Shown here one piece after another: positions 1-10,600 of a stretch of DNA of 64,000 nucleotides. A program made the position numbers and the translations under genes. The number at the start of each line of letters is the position of its first letter. Positions within the stretch are counted from its first letter, which is position 1. The notes under the pieces were generated by a model. It was not told the origin of the DNA and made no database searches. It saw only the letters and a program-made list of their open reading frames with translations. The stretch is from Buttiauxella brennerae ATCC 51605 (GTDB lineage: Bacteria; Pseudomonadota; Gammaproteobacteria; Enterobacterales; Enterobacteriaceae). The DNA lies in contig NZ_LXER01000022.1 in the NCBI RefSeq assembly GCF_001654925.1, positions 124,001 to 188,000 of the forward strand, read 5' to 3'.

Positions 1-568
1 GCTGTGTCTCTGCTGGAGTCTGCACAGGTTGCTGTGCAGAAGTATCAGACTCAGATGAATCACTGGTCGTTAGAGGTACTGACTGAGAGTTGCTGTTGCT
101 GGCAGAAAGTTCAGCTGAAGATTGATCTGCCATAGTCGAGATTTCTTCCTGCTGTGCTTTGTGGTTTTGCCACCACCACGCACCCGTCAGGCCGATAACG
201 ACAAACAAAACGAGCCAGGTGACGCTCATCAGCCAACCGTCACGTTTCTTACGGCGTTTCCCCAGTGAAAAACTTTGCATTGGAGCAACTTTGGCCGCTC
301 TGATAGGTGCGTGTTTTTCCATCATCGGCAACAGTTCTTCTTCCGGAATACGCACAAGACGTGCATAAGAACGGATATAACCACGCAGGAAGGTCGACGC
401 TAACTCGGCAGGAGCCTTGTCATCTTCAATATCCCGAACGGTGGAAACTTTCAGGCACAGGCGCTCGGCCACGGCTTGTTGGCTAAGACCGAGTTCTTCA
501 CGGGCAACACGTAAACGTTCACCCGTGGTTTTTTCTGCATTTGATTCGTGAGTGGCTTCAGTATTCAT
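1..568 (-). CDS. rodZ: RodZ, cytoskeletal transmembrane protein (N-terminal part, cut by window start)
   Basis: RodZ links the MreB cytoskeleton to the elongation machinery at the inner membrane and maintains rod shape. Reading from the ATG at 568 gives 189 residues before the window edge. A helix-turn-helix/Xre-like domain lies at about residues 15-80 ([20 protein letters not shown]), then a basic juxtamembrane stretch (GKRRKKRD), one membrane helix at about 111-133 ([16 protein letters not shown]) and the start of a Ser/Gln/Thr-rich periplasmic linker. This domain order is typical of enterobacterial RodZ. The C-terminal periplasmic domain is outside the window. The gene lies downstream of rlmN on the same strand, as in E. 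coli. Confidence 0.95.
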   Translation of the reverse strand, partial: MNTEATHESNAEKTTGERLRVAREELGLSQQAVAERLCLKVSTVRDIEDDKAPAELASTFLRGYIRSYARLVRIPEEELLPMMEKHAPIRAAKVAPMQSFSLGKRRKKRDGWLMSVTWLVLFVVIGLTGAWWWQNHKAQQEEISTMADQSSAELSASNSNSQSVPLTTSDSSESDTSAQQPVQTPAETQ

Positions 569-1009
569 TAGCTACAATTGCTGGGACTGTTCGATTGAGG
601 AATTAGGCAGGAGTCTTGCAGCACAGCGTTTCCGCTTCACCACGCTCTCCCGCTTCGCGAAACAAATCTGTGTTCTGAAGGGTAAACCTCCAGACAACAT
701 AACATTCAGCTCAAACTGCATGTTCACATAAACATACCGCTTTGTGTGAACGACTTAATCATCGATGAGTTAACCATAGACAGCATTTTTAATGTTGTCA
801 GTGTATTGCAAGCAGCGATGGCTTAAATAGATGCGCCTAAACTATTGTTGTACCGTTACATACTGCCTTAAAGCGCTATGAAACGCACCGTAATTATTAA
901 TCTTAAAGTCACTCGCTAAACTTGCATAACTCCAGGATATCACTATGTGTTTTTTGAACCCTGCACCAGCGCTGCTGCAGGGTTCATATCTGACTAACGT
1001 AATAGTTTA
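569..1009. other. Intergenic region between rlmN and rodZ
   Basis: This 441-base stretch holds no convincing gene. It contains a perfect 10-bp stem (956-965 with 976-985) just after the rlmN stop, and a weaker inverted repeat (722-728 with 745-751). The first could mark the 3' end of the rlmN transcript, but no T-tract follows it on the minus strand, where an A-run follows instead, so it is not a standard intrinsic terminator. The rodZ promoter presumably lies here. Confidence 0.5.
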
Positions 1010-2176
1010 TCAGACTGCTTTAACATCAATGGGTTCACCCTGCATACGCTTACGTAACGTACGTTTTGTACGGTCAATAACTTCGCCAGCCAACTGACCA
1101 CAAGCTGCATCGATATCATCGCCACGCGTCTTACGCACGATGGTCGTAAAGCCATAACTCATTAATACTTTTGAGAAACGGTCAATACGGCTATTGGAGC
1201 TACGGCCATATGGCGCCCCAGGGAACGGGTTCCATGGGATCAGGTTAATTTTACATGGCGTATCTTTCAGACATTCAGCCAACTGATGCGCATGATCAGT
1301 ACCATCGTTGACGTGATCCAGCAGAACGTATTCCACGGTGACACGGCCCTGGTTGGCGTTGGATTTCTCCAGATAGCGACGCACAGAGGACAGGAAAGTC
1401 TCGATGTTGTACTTTTTGTTGATAGGCATGATCTGGTCGCGGATTTCGTCCGTCGGCGCATGCAGAGAAATGGCCAATGCCACATCAATCATGTCACCCA
1501 ACTTATCCAACGCCGGAACGACACCGGAAGTCGAAAGCGTAACGCGACGTTTAGAAAGCCCGAAGCCGAAATCATCAAGCATGATTTCCATTGCTGGAAC
1601 CACATTGTTGAGGTTCAACAACGGTTCACCCATACCCATCATGACAACGTTAGTAATAGGACGTACGCCGGTTTTCTTTTGCGCGCCAATAATTTTCGCC
1701 GCACGCCATACCTGCCCGATGATTTCAGAAACACGCAGGTTACGGTTAAAGCCTTGCTGAGCTGTGGAGCAGAATTTACATTCCAGAGCACAACCAACCT
1801 GGGAAGAAACACACAATGTGGCGCGGTCTTCTTCAGGGATATACACCGTTTCAACGAGCTGATCGGCGATGCGAATAGCCCATTTAATTGTGCCGTCTGC
1901 GGAACGCTGCTCTTCAGCAACTTCAGGAGCGCGGATTTCAGCGACTTCTTTAAGTCTGTTACGCAGAACTTTGTTGATGTCAGTCATTTCATCGAAGTCA
2001 TCACTGCAATAGTGATACATCCATTTCATGACCTGATCGGCGCGGAATGGCTTTTCGCCCATATCGGCAAAAAACTCACGCAGTTGCTGGCGGTTAAGAT
2101 CCAACAGGTTAATTTTTTCGGACTTGCTGGAAACGACTGAAACTGGTGTCTCAGGAGTGACAATTTGCTCTGACAT
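1010..2176 (-). CDS. rlmN: Dual-specificity 23S rRNA A2503 / tRNA A37 C2-methyltransferase RlmN
   Basis: RlmN is a radical-SAM enzyme that puts a C2 methyl on A2503 of 23S rRNA and on A37 of several tRNAs, tuning peptidyl-transferase fidelity. The 388-residue product has the radical-SAM cluster motif CxxxCxxC at C129, C133 and C136 ([16 protein letters not shown]). It also has C359 ([11 protein letters not shown]), the position of the methyl-carrying cysteine, and C122 upstream. The N-terminal accessory domain (residues 20-100) is present. The E. coli protein is 384 residues, so this is full length. Start ATG at 2176. It lies 233 bases downstream of ndk, behind a strong terminator, so it probably has its own promoter in that gap. 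Confidence 0.97.
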   Translation of the reverse strand: MSEQIVTPETPVSVVSSKSEKINLLDLNRQQLREFFADMGEKPFRADQVMKWMYHYCSDDFDEMTDINKVLRNRLKEVAEIRAPEVAEEQRSADGTIKWAIRIADQLVETVYIPEEDRATLCVSSQVGCALECKFCSTAQQGFNRNLRVSEIIGQVWRAAKIIGAQKKTGVRPITNVVMMGMGEPLLNLNNVVPAMEIMLDDFGFGLSKRRVTLSTSGVVPALDKLGDMIDVALAISLHAPTDEIRDQIMPINKKYNIETFLSSVRRYLEKSNANQGRVTVEYVLLDHVNDGTDHAHQLAECLKDTPCKINLIPWNPFPGAPYGRSSNSRIDRFSKVLMSYGFTTIVRKTRGDDIDAACGQLAGEVIDRTKRTLRKRMQGEPIDVKAV

Positions 2177-2220
2177 AATTTCTTCCGGCCTCGTTGTTAC
2201 ACGTTACGGCCCCAGGTGGG

Positions 2221-2264
2221 TTAAAAAGATACGCCCCGGAGAGCAGACTCATCCGGGGCGTATC
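2221..2264 (-). terminator. Intrinsic terminator after ndk
   Basis: A 13-bp perfect GC-rich stem (2228-2240 with 2252-2264) with an 11-base loop is followed on the minus strand by a run of five T (2223-2227 region). This is a textbook rho-independent terminator downstream of ndk and upstream of rlmN. Confidence 0.85.
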
Positions 2265-2409
2265 ATTGTACAAACTCTATGGCACAGATGCCATGACTGA
2301 AAACGATGTACATACAAAAAAAATGTAACGGTCGCTTAACAGATAGTGCCAATAGCTTAATTAATTGGGTTACCGCTGTTTTAGCCTGCAACCCAACCAG
2401 AAAAAGTTA

Positions 2410-2841
2410 TTAGCGAGTACGTGGGCACACTTCGTCTTCAGCGAAGAAATATGCGATTTCACGCGCAGCAGATTCAGCAGAATCGGAACCGTGAGTACCA
2501 TTTTCGGTAAAGCTGTCAGCGTAATCTGCACGCAAAGTACCCGCCAAAGCGTTTGCCGGGTTGGTAGCACCCAAGATGTCACGGTGACGCTGAACGGCAT
2601 TTTCGCCTTCCAGAACGCTAACCATGATTGGACCAGAAGTCATGAACGCAACCAGACCATCGAAGAACGGTTTGCCTTCGTGCTCAGCGTAGAAACCCTG
2701 AGCCTGTTCAGAAGTCAGGTGCAGCATTTTTGCGCCAACAATCTTAAACCCAGCGGATTCAAAACGAGCATAAATATTACCAATAACGTTTTTTGCCACC
2801 GCGTTTGGTTTGATGATGGAAAAAGTACGTTCAATAGCCAT
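2410..2841 (-). CDS. ndk: Nucleoside diphosphate kinase
   Basis: Ndk transfers the gamma phosphate from ATP to other (d)NDPs through a phospho-histidine and so balances nucleotide pools in the cytosol. The 143-residue protein is the full family length. The active-site histidine is H117 in the signature NGTHGSDS, and the N-terminal beta strand [10 protein letters not shown] is typical. It lies upstream of rlmN and downstream of pbpC, as in E. coli, with 167 bases separating it from the pbpC stop and its own terminator downstream. Confidence 0.98.
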   Translation of the reverse strand: MAIERTFSIIKPNAVAKNVIGNIYARFESAGFKIVGAKMLHLTSEQAQGFYAEHEGKPFFDGLVAFMTSGPIMVSVLEGENAVQRHRDILGATNPANALAGTLRADYADSFTENGTHGSDSAESAAREIAYFFAEDEVCPRTR

Positions 2842-3008
2842 GATTACCTCTGTGTCTGTTCTGTTTGCACCGGCCAGCCGGTTATGATTTGGCGCCGATT
2901 ATAATGAGCAAGTCTTGCGTTGCCTATGGATGCAGGTAACATTTTTTTAAAATAAGATTAATATCGGTAACATTTTTGATGCGAGCGCCTAAAAAGTAGA
3001 CTACCGAC

Positions 3009-5330
3009 CTACTGCAATGTGAAATGAGCCGCTGCAATCTGCCCTGCCTCATCGAGGACCAAAACCTGATACGCCCCCGCTTTATCCAGATCCAACGCAA
3101 TTCCGTTACGGTTTTCGCCGACAGGCTCACCATTCAAAAACCACCAGCGTTCTCCCTGCCCGCCCTGAACACTCAGGCGAAGCGCCAAGCGTAATTCGCC
3201 AGGCAGACGCTTCAAAATAGCGCCCTCGCGGACACCTAACAATAATAAAGGCGTAACTTCATCTTTCTGCGGCGCAGGACACAGCTCAGATTGCGCAGGC
3301 AAACGTGAAGCTCTTTTTTCACTGGCGGGTAGCCATGGCTCAAGCGGCAAAGGCCACAAAGATATAATTTGCTGCGTGGCACCCGGGCAATCAGCAGCCA
3401 CGCGTTTTCCCTGATTATCTAACCAGACGACCTTCCTTAACCCCTGGATCCCCTCCTGCCCCGGCGCTTCCAGCGTGGGTGGTTCGCTTTTATCAAGTAA
3501 CCAGCCCGTTAATCTGCGCCGGCAATTGCTGTCTCCGGCAGGCAAATCTTGCCCACCCGGCCAGCAAACTTGCCCTGCGGAAACAGAATCTGGGCGAGGG
3601 TCAACGGGCAAACGTGCTTGCTGCACCGCCGAACTGGCTTGCAGTAAATTGTTAACCTGATTGAGTAGCGGCACAGCACTGCCTAAGCCAAACTGCCCGG
3701 CAACGGGTGTACTGTCCGGGCGACCCGTCCAGACACCAATCAAATATCGTGGGTTTATTCCAATGGCCCACGCATCACGATACCCATAGCTGGTACCGGT
3801 TTTCCAGGCCAATGGGACCACAGCGGGCAATGTGGCATCTGGCTGCGGCTGTGCCTCACCCGCCAGAATACGGCGAATAATCCAGGCAGCACCCGCCGAC
3901 ATCAGCGGGCGCTCGATTAAGGGTTGTTCAGGCTGCAAACGCAACTGGGCAGCTCGCCCATGACGGGCGAAAGCGCTATATGCCGCAACAATCTGGTCAA
4001 GTCTCGCACCGCCGCCGCCAAGAATCAGAGAGAGATTCGGTTCACTTCCCGCCGGGAAGCGAAGATTCAGGCCGACGTTTCGCAATTGCGCAGCAAAACG
4101 TTTTGGACCGTACGCTTCGAGCACCTGTACCGCCGGGAGATTGAGCGAGCGCACCAGCGCTTCACTCATACTCACCGGCCCATGAAAGCCGGTATCAAAA
4201 TTCCCGGGACGGTAATCACCGAAGCGGCGCGGCACATCCTGTAACAAAGAGGTGGCATGAATCAGCCCATCATCGAGCGCCATCCCATATACAAAAGGTT
4301 TCAGTACCGAGCCGGGCGAACGAATTGCAGTGACCATATCAACGTGCCCGAAACGGTTTTCATCGGTGATATCCGCTGACCCAACCCAGCCACGCACTGC
4401 CATTGTGGTGTGATCGACAACCAGTATCGCCATTGATGAACGTGGCGGGAGTTGAGCTTTCCAGTTCAAAGCCAGTTCTTCAAGTTGGCGCTGCAATGGC
4501 GCATCCAGCGTCGTCGTTATTTTTTGATCTTTACTGCGGCTCACCAGGTAACGAGAAAGAAGCGGTGCCAGTTGTGGCATCTGCCGTGGTGCCAGCCATA
4601 CCGGTTCTTCCAGAGATTCTTTAACCTGCTGCGGCTCCCAGACGGCTTGTTGTGCCATACGCATAAGAACTTTGTTACGTGCGGCTTGTGCCCGTTCAGG
4701 CCAACGATCCGGGCGCAGGCGGCTGGGGGCCTGAGGTAATACCGCCAGTAATGCCGCTTCCGCATAACTCAGGTGCTCGGGAGATTTTCCGAGATAAACC
4801 CAACTGGCTGCTCCCACGCCCTGTAGCGTCCCGCCAAATGGCGCCCGGTTAAGGTAGAGCGTGAGAATTTCTTCCTTCGATAAATGCCATTCAAGTTGCA
4901 ACGCGCGCCACACCTGGCGGATTTTCCCCCCAAATGTGCGAGGGTGCGGATCAAGCAGTCGGGCGACTTGCATCGTCAAGGTACTGCCACCCGAAATCAC
5001 TTTGCCGCTAAGCAGATCCTGCCCGGCGGCACGTAAAATCGACAGCGGATTAATCCCTGGGTGATCCCAAAACCAGCGATCTTCATAGTTGATCAGCGCT
5101 TCAAGGTAGAGAGGAGATACATCGCTCAACGTAACCGGATAGCGCCAGATCCCATTCTCATCCGCGAAGCGCCATAAGGGGGTGCCATCAGCCGCAACAA
5201 CAACTCGTGCAGGATTCGCCTGGGAAAGCGGCAGCGGCCAAAGCCTGTCCGCCAGCCAAATTCCCAGACATAACATAAGAGGCAGCACCACCAGTAAATA
5301 GCGGCGCCGCAAGCGTAATGGCTTTCGCAC
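3009..5330 (-). CDS. pbpC: Penicillin-binding protein 1C
   Basis: PBP1C is a bifunctional class A-type peptidoglycan synthase anchored in the inner membrane. The 773-residue product has one N-terminal membrane helix (about 10-28), a glycosyltransferase domain starting with EDRWFW at 83-88 (catalytic Glu) and GGSTLTMQ. A penicillin-binding transpeptidase domain follows, with the SxxK box in RSPGSVLKPF and the KTGT box in WKTGTSYG. A C-terminal BiPBP_C domain lies after about residue 680. The start is GTG at 5330 (GTG CGA AAG CC), which places the basic residues just before the helix. The gene begins 13 bases after the yfhM stop, so the two form an operon. That fits the proposed partnership of PBP1C repair activity with the periplasmic macroglobulin. 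Confidence 0.96.
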   Translation of the reverse strand: MRKPLRLRRRYLLVVLPLMLCLGIWLADRLWPLPLSQANPARVVVAADGTPLWRFADENGIWRYPVTLSDVSPLYLEALINYEDRWFWDHPGINPLSILRAAGQDLLSGKVISGGSTLTMQVARLLDPHPRTFGGKIRQVWRALQLEWHLSKEEILTLYLNRAPFGGTLQGVGAASWVYLGKSPEHLSYAEAALLAVLPQAPSRLRPDRWPERAQAARNKVLMRMAQQAVWEPQQVKESLEEPVWLAPRQMPQLAPLLSRYLVSRSKDQKITTTLDAPLQRQLEELALNWKAQLPPRSSMAILVVDHTTMAVRGWVGSADITDENRFGHVDMVTAIRSPGSVLKPFVYGMALDDGLIHATSLLQDVPRRFGDYRPGNFDTGFHGPVSMSEALVRSLNLPAVQVLEAYGPKRFAAQLRNVGLNLRFPAGSEPNLSLILGGGGARLDQIVAAYSAFARHGRAAQLRLQPEQPLIERPLMSAGAAWIIRRILAGEAQPQPDATLPAVVPLAWKTGTSYGYRDAWAIGINPRYLIGVWTGRPDSTPVAGQFGLGSAVPLLNQVNNLLQASSAVQQARLPVDPRPDSVSAGQVCWPGGQDLPAGDSNCRRRLTGWLLDKSEPPTLEAPGQEGIQGLRKVVWLDNQGKRVAADCPGATQQIISLWPLPLEPWLPASEKRASRLPAQSELCPAPQKDEVTPLLLLGVREGAILKRLPGELRLALRLSVQGGQGERWWFLNGEPVGENRNGIALDLDKAGAYQVLVLDEAGQIAAAHFTLQ

Positions 5331-5343
5331 TTTGCCCTGCCCG

Positions 5344-8300
5344 TTACGGATGAACAGTCAGCATGCCTGTGCTGGCTCCTGTTGCCCGCCACTGAGGTAC
5401 ATACATCGACTCCACTTGCGAAACTGGCACCATATAGGTTCCCGGAGTCACTGCACGAGCCAGGTAAACCAGCGTCGCATGCTGCCCTTCATTGAGCGGT
5501 AACGCGGCAACAAAGCGATCATCACGGAACTCCATATGCTGAATATCCGCCTGTTGCATCTGGTTCAACAGACCCTGAACCTGGTTATCACTTTCACTCA
5601 GGTTTGCACTGCTTTCAGAAAGATTCTGGTTCTCCAGTTCAAGCCCGGCAGGTAGTAAATCAACAACCAGGGCATCAGGGACATTTTTATCCGCCCACAC
5701 GTCCAGCCAGACCATCACCAGTTCACCGCTTTTCAGCTCTGACAACGACTTGCTGTTACCTTTCGCGTCAAGGAAATGGCGCTCAATATGCAGAACGTTG
5801 TTATATGGCGCGGGTGCTTGATTCGGGTAACCCACACTGTCTACACGAAGATAGAGATTGCCAGCCCCTGTGTTTGTGACCTGCAGGCCTGCAAGTTGCT
5901 CAGCATTCAGGTTACGAGTTACTGATTCAGTACCCGACAGAGGCTCAGCTGCGAAAGATGCCTGCGATTGCCAGTCCCCTTTGGCTGTTTGCCAGTTACG
6001 CTCGGCCAGGAATAACGCATTACTTTCCTGAGTCGACAACCAGCGCTGGCTGTAAGCAAGGTTAGAAAGCTCCAGCAGCAATTGATTCTGCTGGTCTGGC
6101 AACAATTTGTTCTCTTCGAGCAAACTCAACATCATCGCTTTATCACGCAGTTCGCTACCGTAATCGGCAAGCCAGCTGCGCTCGTCGCTACGATTCGTTT
6201 TCAAACCTAAGCTGATTGCATTGTCACCGCGTGGCGCATCCCCCATCAATTTTAACGCTACACCCAACTGCACCAGCGGCAAGCCCGCACGAGCGTTGGT
6301 ATGACGTTGCCAAAGTTCACGCAAGGCACCAAGCGGTGCTTTTTGCTGGCGAGCCAGGACTTGTGCGGCATAGGCCTGAACCGCAAATTTACTGGCGGCT
6401 GCATCATCGCTATAACGCAGAGCGATAAGCCCCGAATCCTGAAGGTAACGCAGCAGGCGTTGGTTAGCCTTGTTGAGCAAATCTATATCCACGCTGTAAC
6501 CTTGCTCGCTGGCACGAACCAGGAAGTCGGTCACATACGCCGTCAACCAGTATTCCTCAGGCCCTTCTTTGTCCCACAGGCCAAAGCTGCCGTTGTCACG
6601 TTGCATATCCAGCAGGCGAGAAATCCCCGCGTCGATTGCTGCACGACGCTGTTCATCAGTGGTGCCTTTAATGCCAAGAGCGGCTAACTGAGCCTGATTG
6701 GTGTAAAGCGACGGGAACAACCCACTGGTTGTCTGTTCAAGACAGCCATATGGATAGGCTTTCAGCTCACGAATATAGCGAGCGAGGTTTAGCGGCGGTC
6801 GACCACTCAATAGCACCTGGCCTTCAAGTGTTGCAGGTGCCAGGCCGGAAATATGTTGCGGTGGAACATCCCACACTTCACCTGCCGCCAGCACCGCACC
6901 ACTGTTGATACTTTGTGCCGGGAATGGTGGTCGAACGCCTAACTTCCACTGTTTATTCTGCGGTGCAAAGGTTTCACCCGGCAAGTTAAGCCCGCTAATC
7001 TGTGCATCAAGTTGCCCGTCACCAAAGCCGTCCAGCGCACGGACTGGAATAAACAGCGTTTTGCGCGCACCCGGTGCCAGCGTAACGGTTTGAACCGGTT
7101 GGGAATCCAAAGCAAGCAAACCCGTCGTTGTCAGGTTAATGCTAAGTTGTTGAGGTTGGTCCGTCAGGTTGGTGAGGTCCATTGCTAAACGGCTCTTATC
7201 TCCGCTCGCCATAAAGCGCGGGGCTGCCAGTTCCGTGACGAGCGGTGCGGCGACCACCACTTTAGCTTCGTTGTTGCCAAAGCGGTCGTCGTTCCAGGCT
7301 TGCGCCATGACACGCAGCTCGCCGTTAAAGTCCCCAATGGGTAGCGTCACAGTCCCTTCACCGTTGGCATCTAATTGCACTGGCTGAGCCTGTTGAGCAA
7401 TGATCGTGACATGGTTCACCGGCTTTTTACCGCCGCGACTGAGTTCGTCACCTTCATCGCCATCACCACCAAAACGCAGCGCCGCAAGCCGCCCTTCTCC
7501 TTCGATAACCTGGCCGTAGATATCGTATAAATCTGCGCCATAACGCTTACGCCCGAAAAATGCTTCCCACGGATCTGGCGTTTTATAGTCGGTGATATTT
7601 AACACGCCGCTATCCACGGCAGACACCAGCACATTAATTTGCTTCGGCATTTCACCGTTAATCGGCTGAGTTTTGACTTTCACTGTCAGGTTTTGATTCG
7701 GACGCATTTTGGCCGGGGCCTCCAGCGCCACGGCCAGACGGCGACTTTCGTCACCCAGCGGCAGATGCAAAATCCCAACTGCACGTTTCGGTGTTGCCGC
7801 ACGACTCTTATCACCCGGTCGAATCACCAGGGTACTCAGATAAAGGTCATGGCGCTGCCAGCTTTTATCCACCGGAATAGCGATATCCAGGCCTTTTTCG
7901 GGAACATCAATTTCCTTCCACCACAGCGGGCCATCGCTGGACTCCACCATTGCGTAGCCTTTTCCTGCCGCCGGAGCAGAAATATGCAAATTGATAGTGT
8001 CGCCAGCTTTGTAGTTCGGCTTATCAATTTTCAGCGTGACTCGGTCCGGGCGCACAGCACCTGCGCCATCGCTGTTATCTTGCCAGCTGTAACCTGCCCA
8101 GAAGCGAATACTGCTAACGATATTCGTGTCCGGATCGCGCACTTCAAGGCGGTAGGATCCCCACTCAACCGGGAAGGCCACTTTGCCCGTTTCACCTGCG
8201 GTAAGATCCAGTTTTTGTTCGGCTTCCACTAAATCTTTCTGATCGTACTGAGACTGCCAGCCTTCTCCCTCTTCCCAACTCCAGAAGTAATCCCGGCGTT

Positions 8301-10308
8301 CGCGAATCAGCCGCACATCAAGCCCGGAAACGGCCAGCTTTTCCCCTTTAGCATTGGCAAAAACCACATCAAAACCTGCGCTACTGTCTTCATCAACAAT
8401 AGGTTGGGTACGCGTGCTGTCGGTGCGGTAATCATAGATTTCTTTGCTGGCAAATTGCGGGCGAATACCGGGTAAAGCATCAGCAGGCCAGATGGCTTGC
8501 TCGGCACGGCGCGTGACCGGGCGGCCACCTGACTCCAGCAAGCTGGCTTGTAGCACCAACTTCAATGGTGAATGAACATCCGACCACTGGCTGTCAGCGC
8601 TGACCGTGGTTTTACCCTGTTCATCGAGTGAGAGCTGAACTTCATCCAGATTGCGGGTGAGGTTTTCTTCGTTAATGTCACCAAACTGGAAACCAGGCAA
8701 AGCAGATACCGCTTCGCGAAGAGGGCGCAGGAAAAGTTGCCCTTGCAAGCTATTGCCGGAAGCCGGTGCGCCATAGAGATAGCGCCCGGCAATCTGGAAG
8801 CTCACGGCGGAGTCTGGACTTGTAGGTTGTTGGCTGCTGGTGATATTGAGCGCCATGCGCTCAGGCATGAAGTCTTCGACTTTAAAGGTCCAGATCCGAG
8901 GTTGGTTATCACCCGTATTTACCCGCACCTGCCAGTTGCCAGTTTGCACATCCTGGCTCAGGGGATAGTTGAACTGGTACAAGCCCTTCTCTGGCTGCCA
9001 GACTTGTGTTCTGGCGACTTGTCCATCGGGTTTCACCACTTCGAGTTTCACTGGCTGTGCCGGTAAAATTTTTCCGTCGCTATCTCGTAATAATGCGTTG
9101 AGCAGCACCGTTTCACCTGGGCGGTAAAGATCGCGTGGCCCAAACATAAAGAATTGCTTACTGAAGCCGGCATCACCGGCAATATTGAACTCTGCAAGAT
9201 CCAACGCCGGTCGGTTCAAGTCCAGCAGGGTGGTTTGCTCGCTGGTCCTCGCCAGTAATAAGGTTCCTTTTTCTATTTTTTCCAGTGTGGCGTGACCATC
9301 ACCATCGCTGGTGGCCTGTGCCAGGGTTTGCCCTTTCTCGTTAAGCAGCGTGATTTCTACTTTAGATTGCGCGGCCCCATTTTCAAGGCTTTGAGTAAAC
9401 ACATCTAAGCGGTCATGGTAGCGGTGAGCCGATACACCAATATCGCTCAGCGTGAACAGCGTCGCGGCATTACTGTAACTGTAATGGCCTGCCTGATTCA
9501 TAATCGCGATATAAACACCCGGCTGTTGCAACGGCTTAATTTCGCCAAGGGGTAACAGCAACTTTTCACGCGTATTACGTGCAGGATTGAGATCAAACCT
9601 GCCGGTGTAAACCAGGTCAGCAAGTTTTAATAGATTGTCAGACTCCCAGTTAGAGACCGCATTTCGATATTGCCACTGGCTAATAAAGGCACTTAACGAT
9701 TCACTTTTTATTCGGTAGAAATTGACGTCAATTTTATCGACGTTGAGCGCCATCACCGGTAAACCGGCAATAACTTTGGTCGGCAGCAATGAACCGCGGC
9801 TGGCAAAGCCCACACTCGGTTGAATGTCACGCGTTGAGATTTGCTTTTCAAAGTTACTGTCGAAAGTCGTTTTATTGAGTGCAAGCAGCCCGCTATCGAC
9901 AGTCAGAATCATTTCACGTTTCGGCTCGAGATGGCGTAGACGTAATTCTCTAAGGTCAGTCGAAAGTTCCCACGCGCCATCAACTTTCCCACTGGTTTTA
10001 TCGACCAGATGCGCCACCTGGGAGAAGTCCTGGTTGGGATCTAAGGGAATCGAGAATGTGAGTACCAGCGTGCTCGCGCCATCAAGTTGCACTTCAGAGG
10101 CATCAAGCAATTTGAGTGGTTTACCCGCAGACCCCTTCGCGAGTTTCTCAAGTTGCGAGGCATCGGGCTTAGCAGGGGCTGCAACCTGTTGCTGGGCCGA
10201 AGTGTCATTCTTCGCCACCGTTTGTGGTTTATCGTTATTGTCACAGCCCACAAGTGCCAATGCACCCATCAGCGTTGCCGCCAGCCCTACCAGACGAATT
10301 GATTTCAT
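5344..10308 (-). CDS. yfhM: Alpha-2-macroglobulin-like periplasmic lipoprotein
   Basis: YfhM (ECAM) is a bacterial alpha-2-macroglobulin, a large thioester protein thought to trap proteases that breach the outer membrane. The chosen ATG at 10308 gives 1,654 residues (E. coli 1,653) starting with a lipoprotein signal and lipobox LALVGC. An upstream in-frame start would add 11 residues before the signal and was rejected. MG-type beta domains occupy the N-terminal two thirds. The thioester motif YGCLEQ is intact at about residue 1,188, followed by the alpha-helical thioester domain and a C-terminal receptor-binding-like domain. An aspartate after the lipobox cysteine (GCDNND) predicts retention in the inner membrane, facing the periplasm. 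It is immediately upstream of pbpC. Confidence 0.96.
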   Translation of the reverse strand: MKSIRLVGLAATLMGALALVGCDNNDKPQTVAKNDTSAQQQVAAPAKPDASQLEKLAKGSAGKPLKLLDASEVQLDGASTLVLTFSIPLDPNQDFSQVAHLVDKTSGKVDGAWELSTDLRELRLRHLEPKREMILTVDSGLLALNKTTFDSNFEKQISTRDIQPSVGFASRGSLLPTKVIAGLPVMALNVDKIDVNFYRIKSESLSAFISQWQYRNAVSNWESDNLLKLADLVYTGRFDLNPARNTREKLLLPLGEIKPLQQPGVYIAIMNQAGHYSYSNAATLFTLSDIGVSAHRYHDRLDVFTQSLENGAAQSKVEITLLNEKGQTLAQATSDGDGHATLEKIEKGTLLLARTSEQTTLLDLNRPALDLAEFNIAGDAGFSKQFFMFGPRDLYRPGETVLLNALLRDSDGKILPAQPVKLEVVKPDGQVARTQVWQPEKGLYQFNYPLSQDVQTGNWQVRVNTGDNQPRIWTFKVEDFMPERMALNITSSQQPTSPDSAVSFQIAGRYLYGAPASGNSLQGQLFLRPLREAVSALPGFQFGDINEENLTRNLDEVQLSLDEQGKTTVSADSQWSDVHSPLKLVLQASLLESGGRPVTRRAEQAIWPADALPGIRPQFASKEIYDYRTDSTRTQPIVDEDSSAGFDVVFANAKGEKLAVSGLDVRLIRERRDYFWSWEEGEGWQSQYDQKDLVEAEQKLDLTAGETGKVAFPVEWGSYRLEVRDPDTNIVSSIRFWAGYSWQDNSDGAGAVRPDRVTLKIDKPNYKAGDTINLHISAPAAGKGYAMVESSDGPLWWKEIDVPEKGLDIAIPVDKSWQRHDLYLSTLVIRPGDKSRAATPKRAVGILHLPLGDESRRLAVALEAPAKMRPNQNLTVKVKTQPINGEMPKQINVLVSAVDSGVLNITDYKTPDPWEAFFGRKRYGADLYDIYGQVIEGEGRLAALRFGGDGDEGDELSRGGKKPVNHVTIIAQQAQPVQLDANGEGTVTLPIGDFNGELRVMAQAWNDDRFGNNEAKVVVAAPLVTELAAPRFMASGDKSRLAMDLTNLTDQPQQLSINLTTTGLLALDSQPVQTVTLAPGARKTLFIPVRALDGFGDGQLDAQISGLNLPGETFAPQNKQWKLGVRPPFPAQSINSGAVLAAGEVWDVPPQHISGLAPATLEGQVLLSGRPPLNLARYIRELKAYPYGCLEQTTSGLFPSLYTNQAQLAALGIKGTTDEQRRAAIDAGISRLLDMQRDNGSFGLWDKEGPEEYWLTAYVTDFLVRASEQGYSVDIDLLNKANQRLLRYLQDSGLIALRYSDDAAASKFAVQAYAAQVLARQQKAPLGALRELWQRHTNARAGLPLVQLGVALKLMGDAPRGDNAISLGLKTNRSDERSWLADYGSELRDKAMMLSLLEENKLLPDQQNQLLLELSNLAYSQRWLSTQESNALFLAERNWQTAKGDWQSQASFAAEPLSGTESVTRNLNAEQLAGLQVTNTGAGNLYLRVDSVGYPNQAPAPYNNVLHIERHFLDAKGNSKSLSELKSGELVMVWLDVWADKNVPDALVVDLLPAGLELENQNLSESSANLSESDNQVQGLLNQMQQADIQHMEFRDDRFVAALPLNEGQHATLVYLARAVTPGTYMVPVSQVESMYVPQWRATGASTGMLTVHP

Positions 10309-10600
10309 TTTTATCCCTGGCCGATAAGGCCCATTAAACAACTCAGTTCAACAACTATTATGCGGGTACATCAGAAAAACGAAAGTATCCAAATTCTGCA
10401 TTGCGTACTGGCTCGCAAAGGAAAGCAGGGATCGTGTAACGGTTTCATCAGCAAACCCTGTCAAAGTGCATGCGCGATCACAGCCTGGAAGGTTACATGT
10501 TACCTTATGAGTCATTTGTTTTTAAAACAATAGGATAGATGGATGAAGTGCCTTTTTTTTTGCTACATTTCTGGCTGAGTCGCTGCCTCAACGCGGTGCG
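10309..10600. promoter_or_regulatory. Divergent control region between yfhM and the agl-like operon with two palindromes
   Basis: No gene is visible here. Two near-perfect palindromes stand out. The 18-mer at 10489-10506 (AAGGTTACATGTTACCTT) has two symmetric mismatches, and the 15-mer at 10516-10530 (TTGTTTTTAAAACAA) is perfect around a central base. Their position upstream of a PTS/glycosidase operon with a linked RpiR regulator makes them candidate operators. This is inferred only from symmetry and position. Confidence 0.35.

Noticed and set aside
956-985. Perfect 10-bp hairpin after rlmN as an intrinsic terminator
   Set aside because: On the minus strand it is followed by A residues, not T. 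I list it only as a structure within the intergenic region.
1286-2140. 284-codon open frame antisense to rlmN
   Set aside because: Shadow of the rlmN coding sequence; composition is unlike a real protein and there is no start signal.
10451-10485. Possible CRP site upstream of the PTS operon
   Set aside because: Only the right half (TCACA) matches; the left half TGCAT agrees poorly with TGTGA, so it is not reported as a feature.
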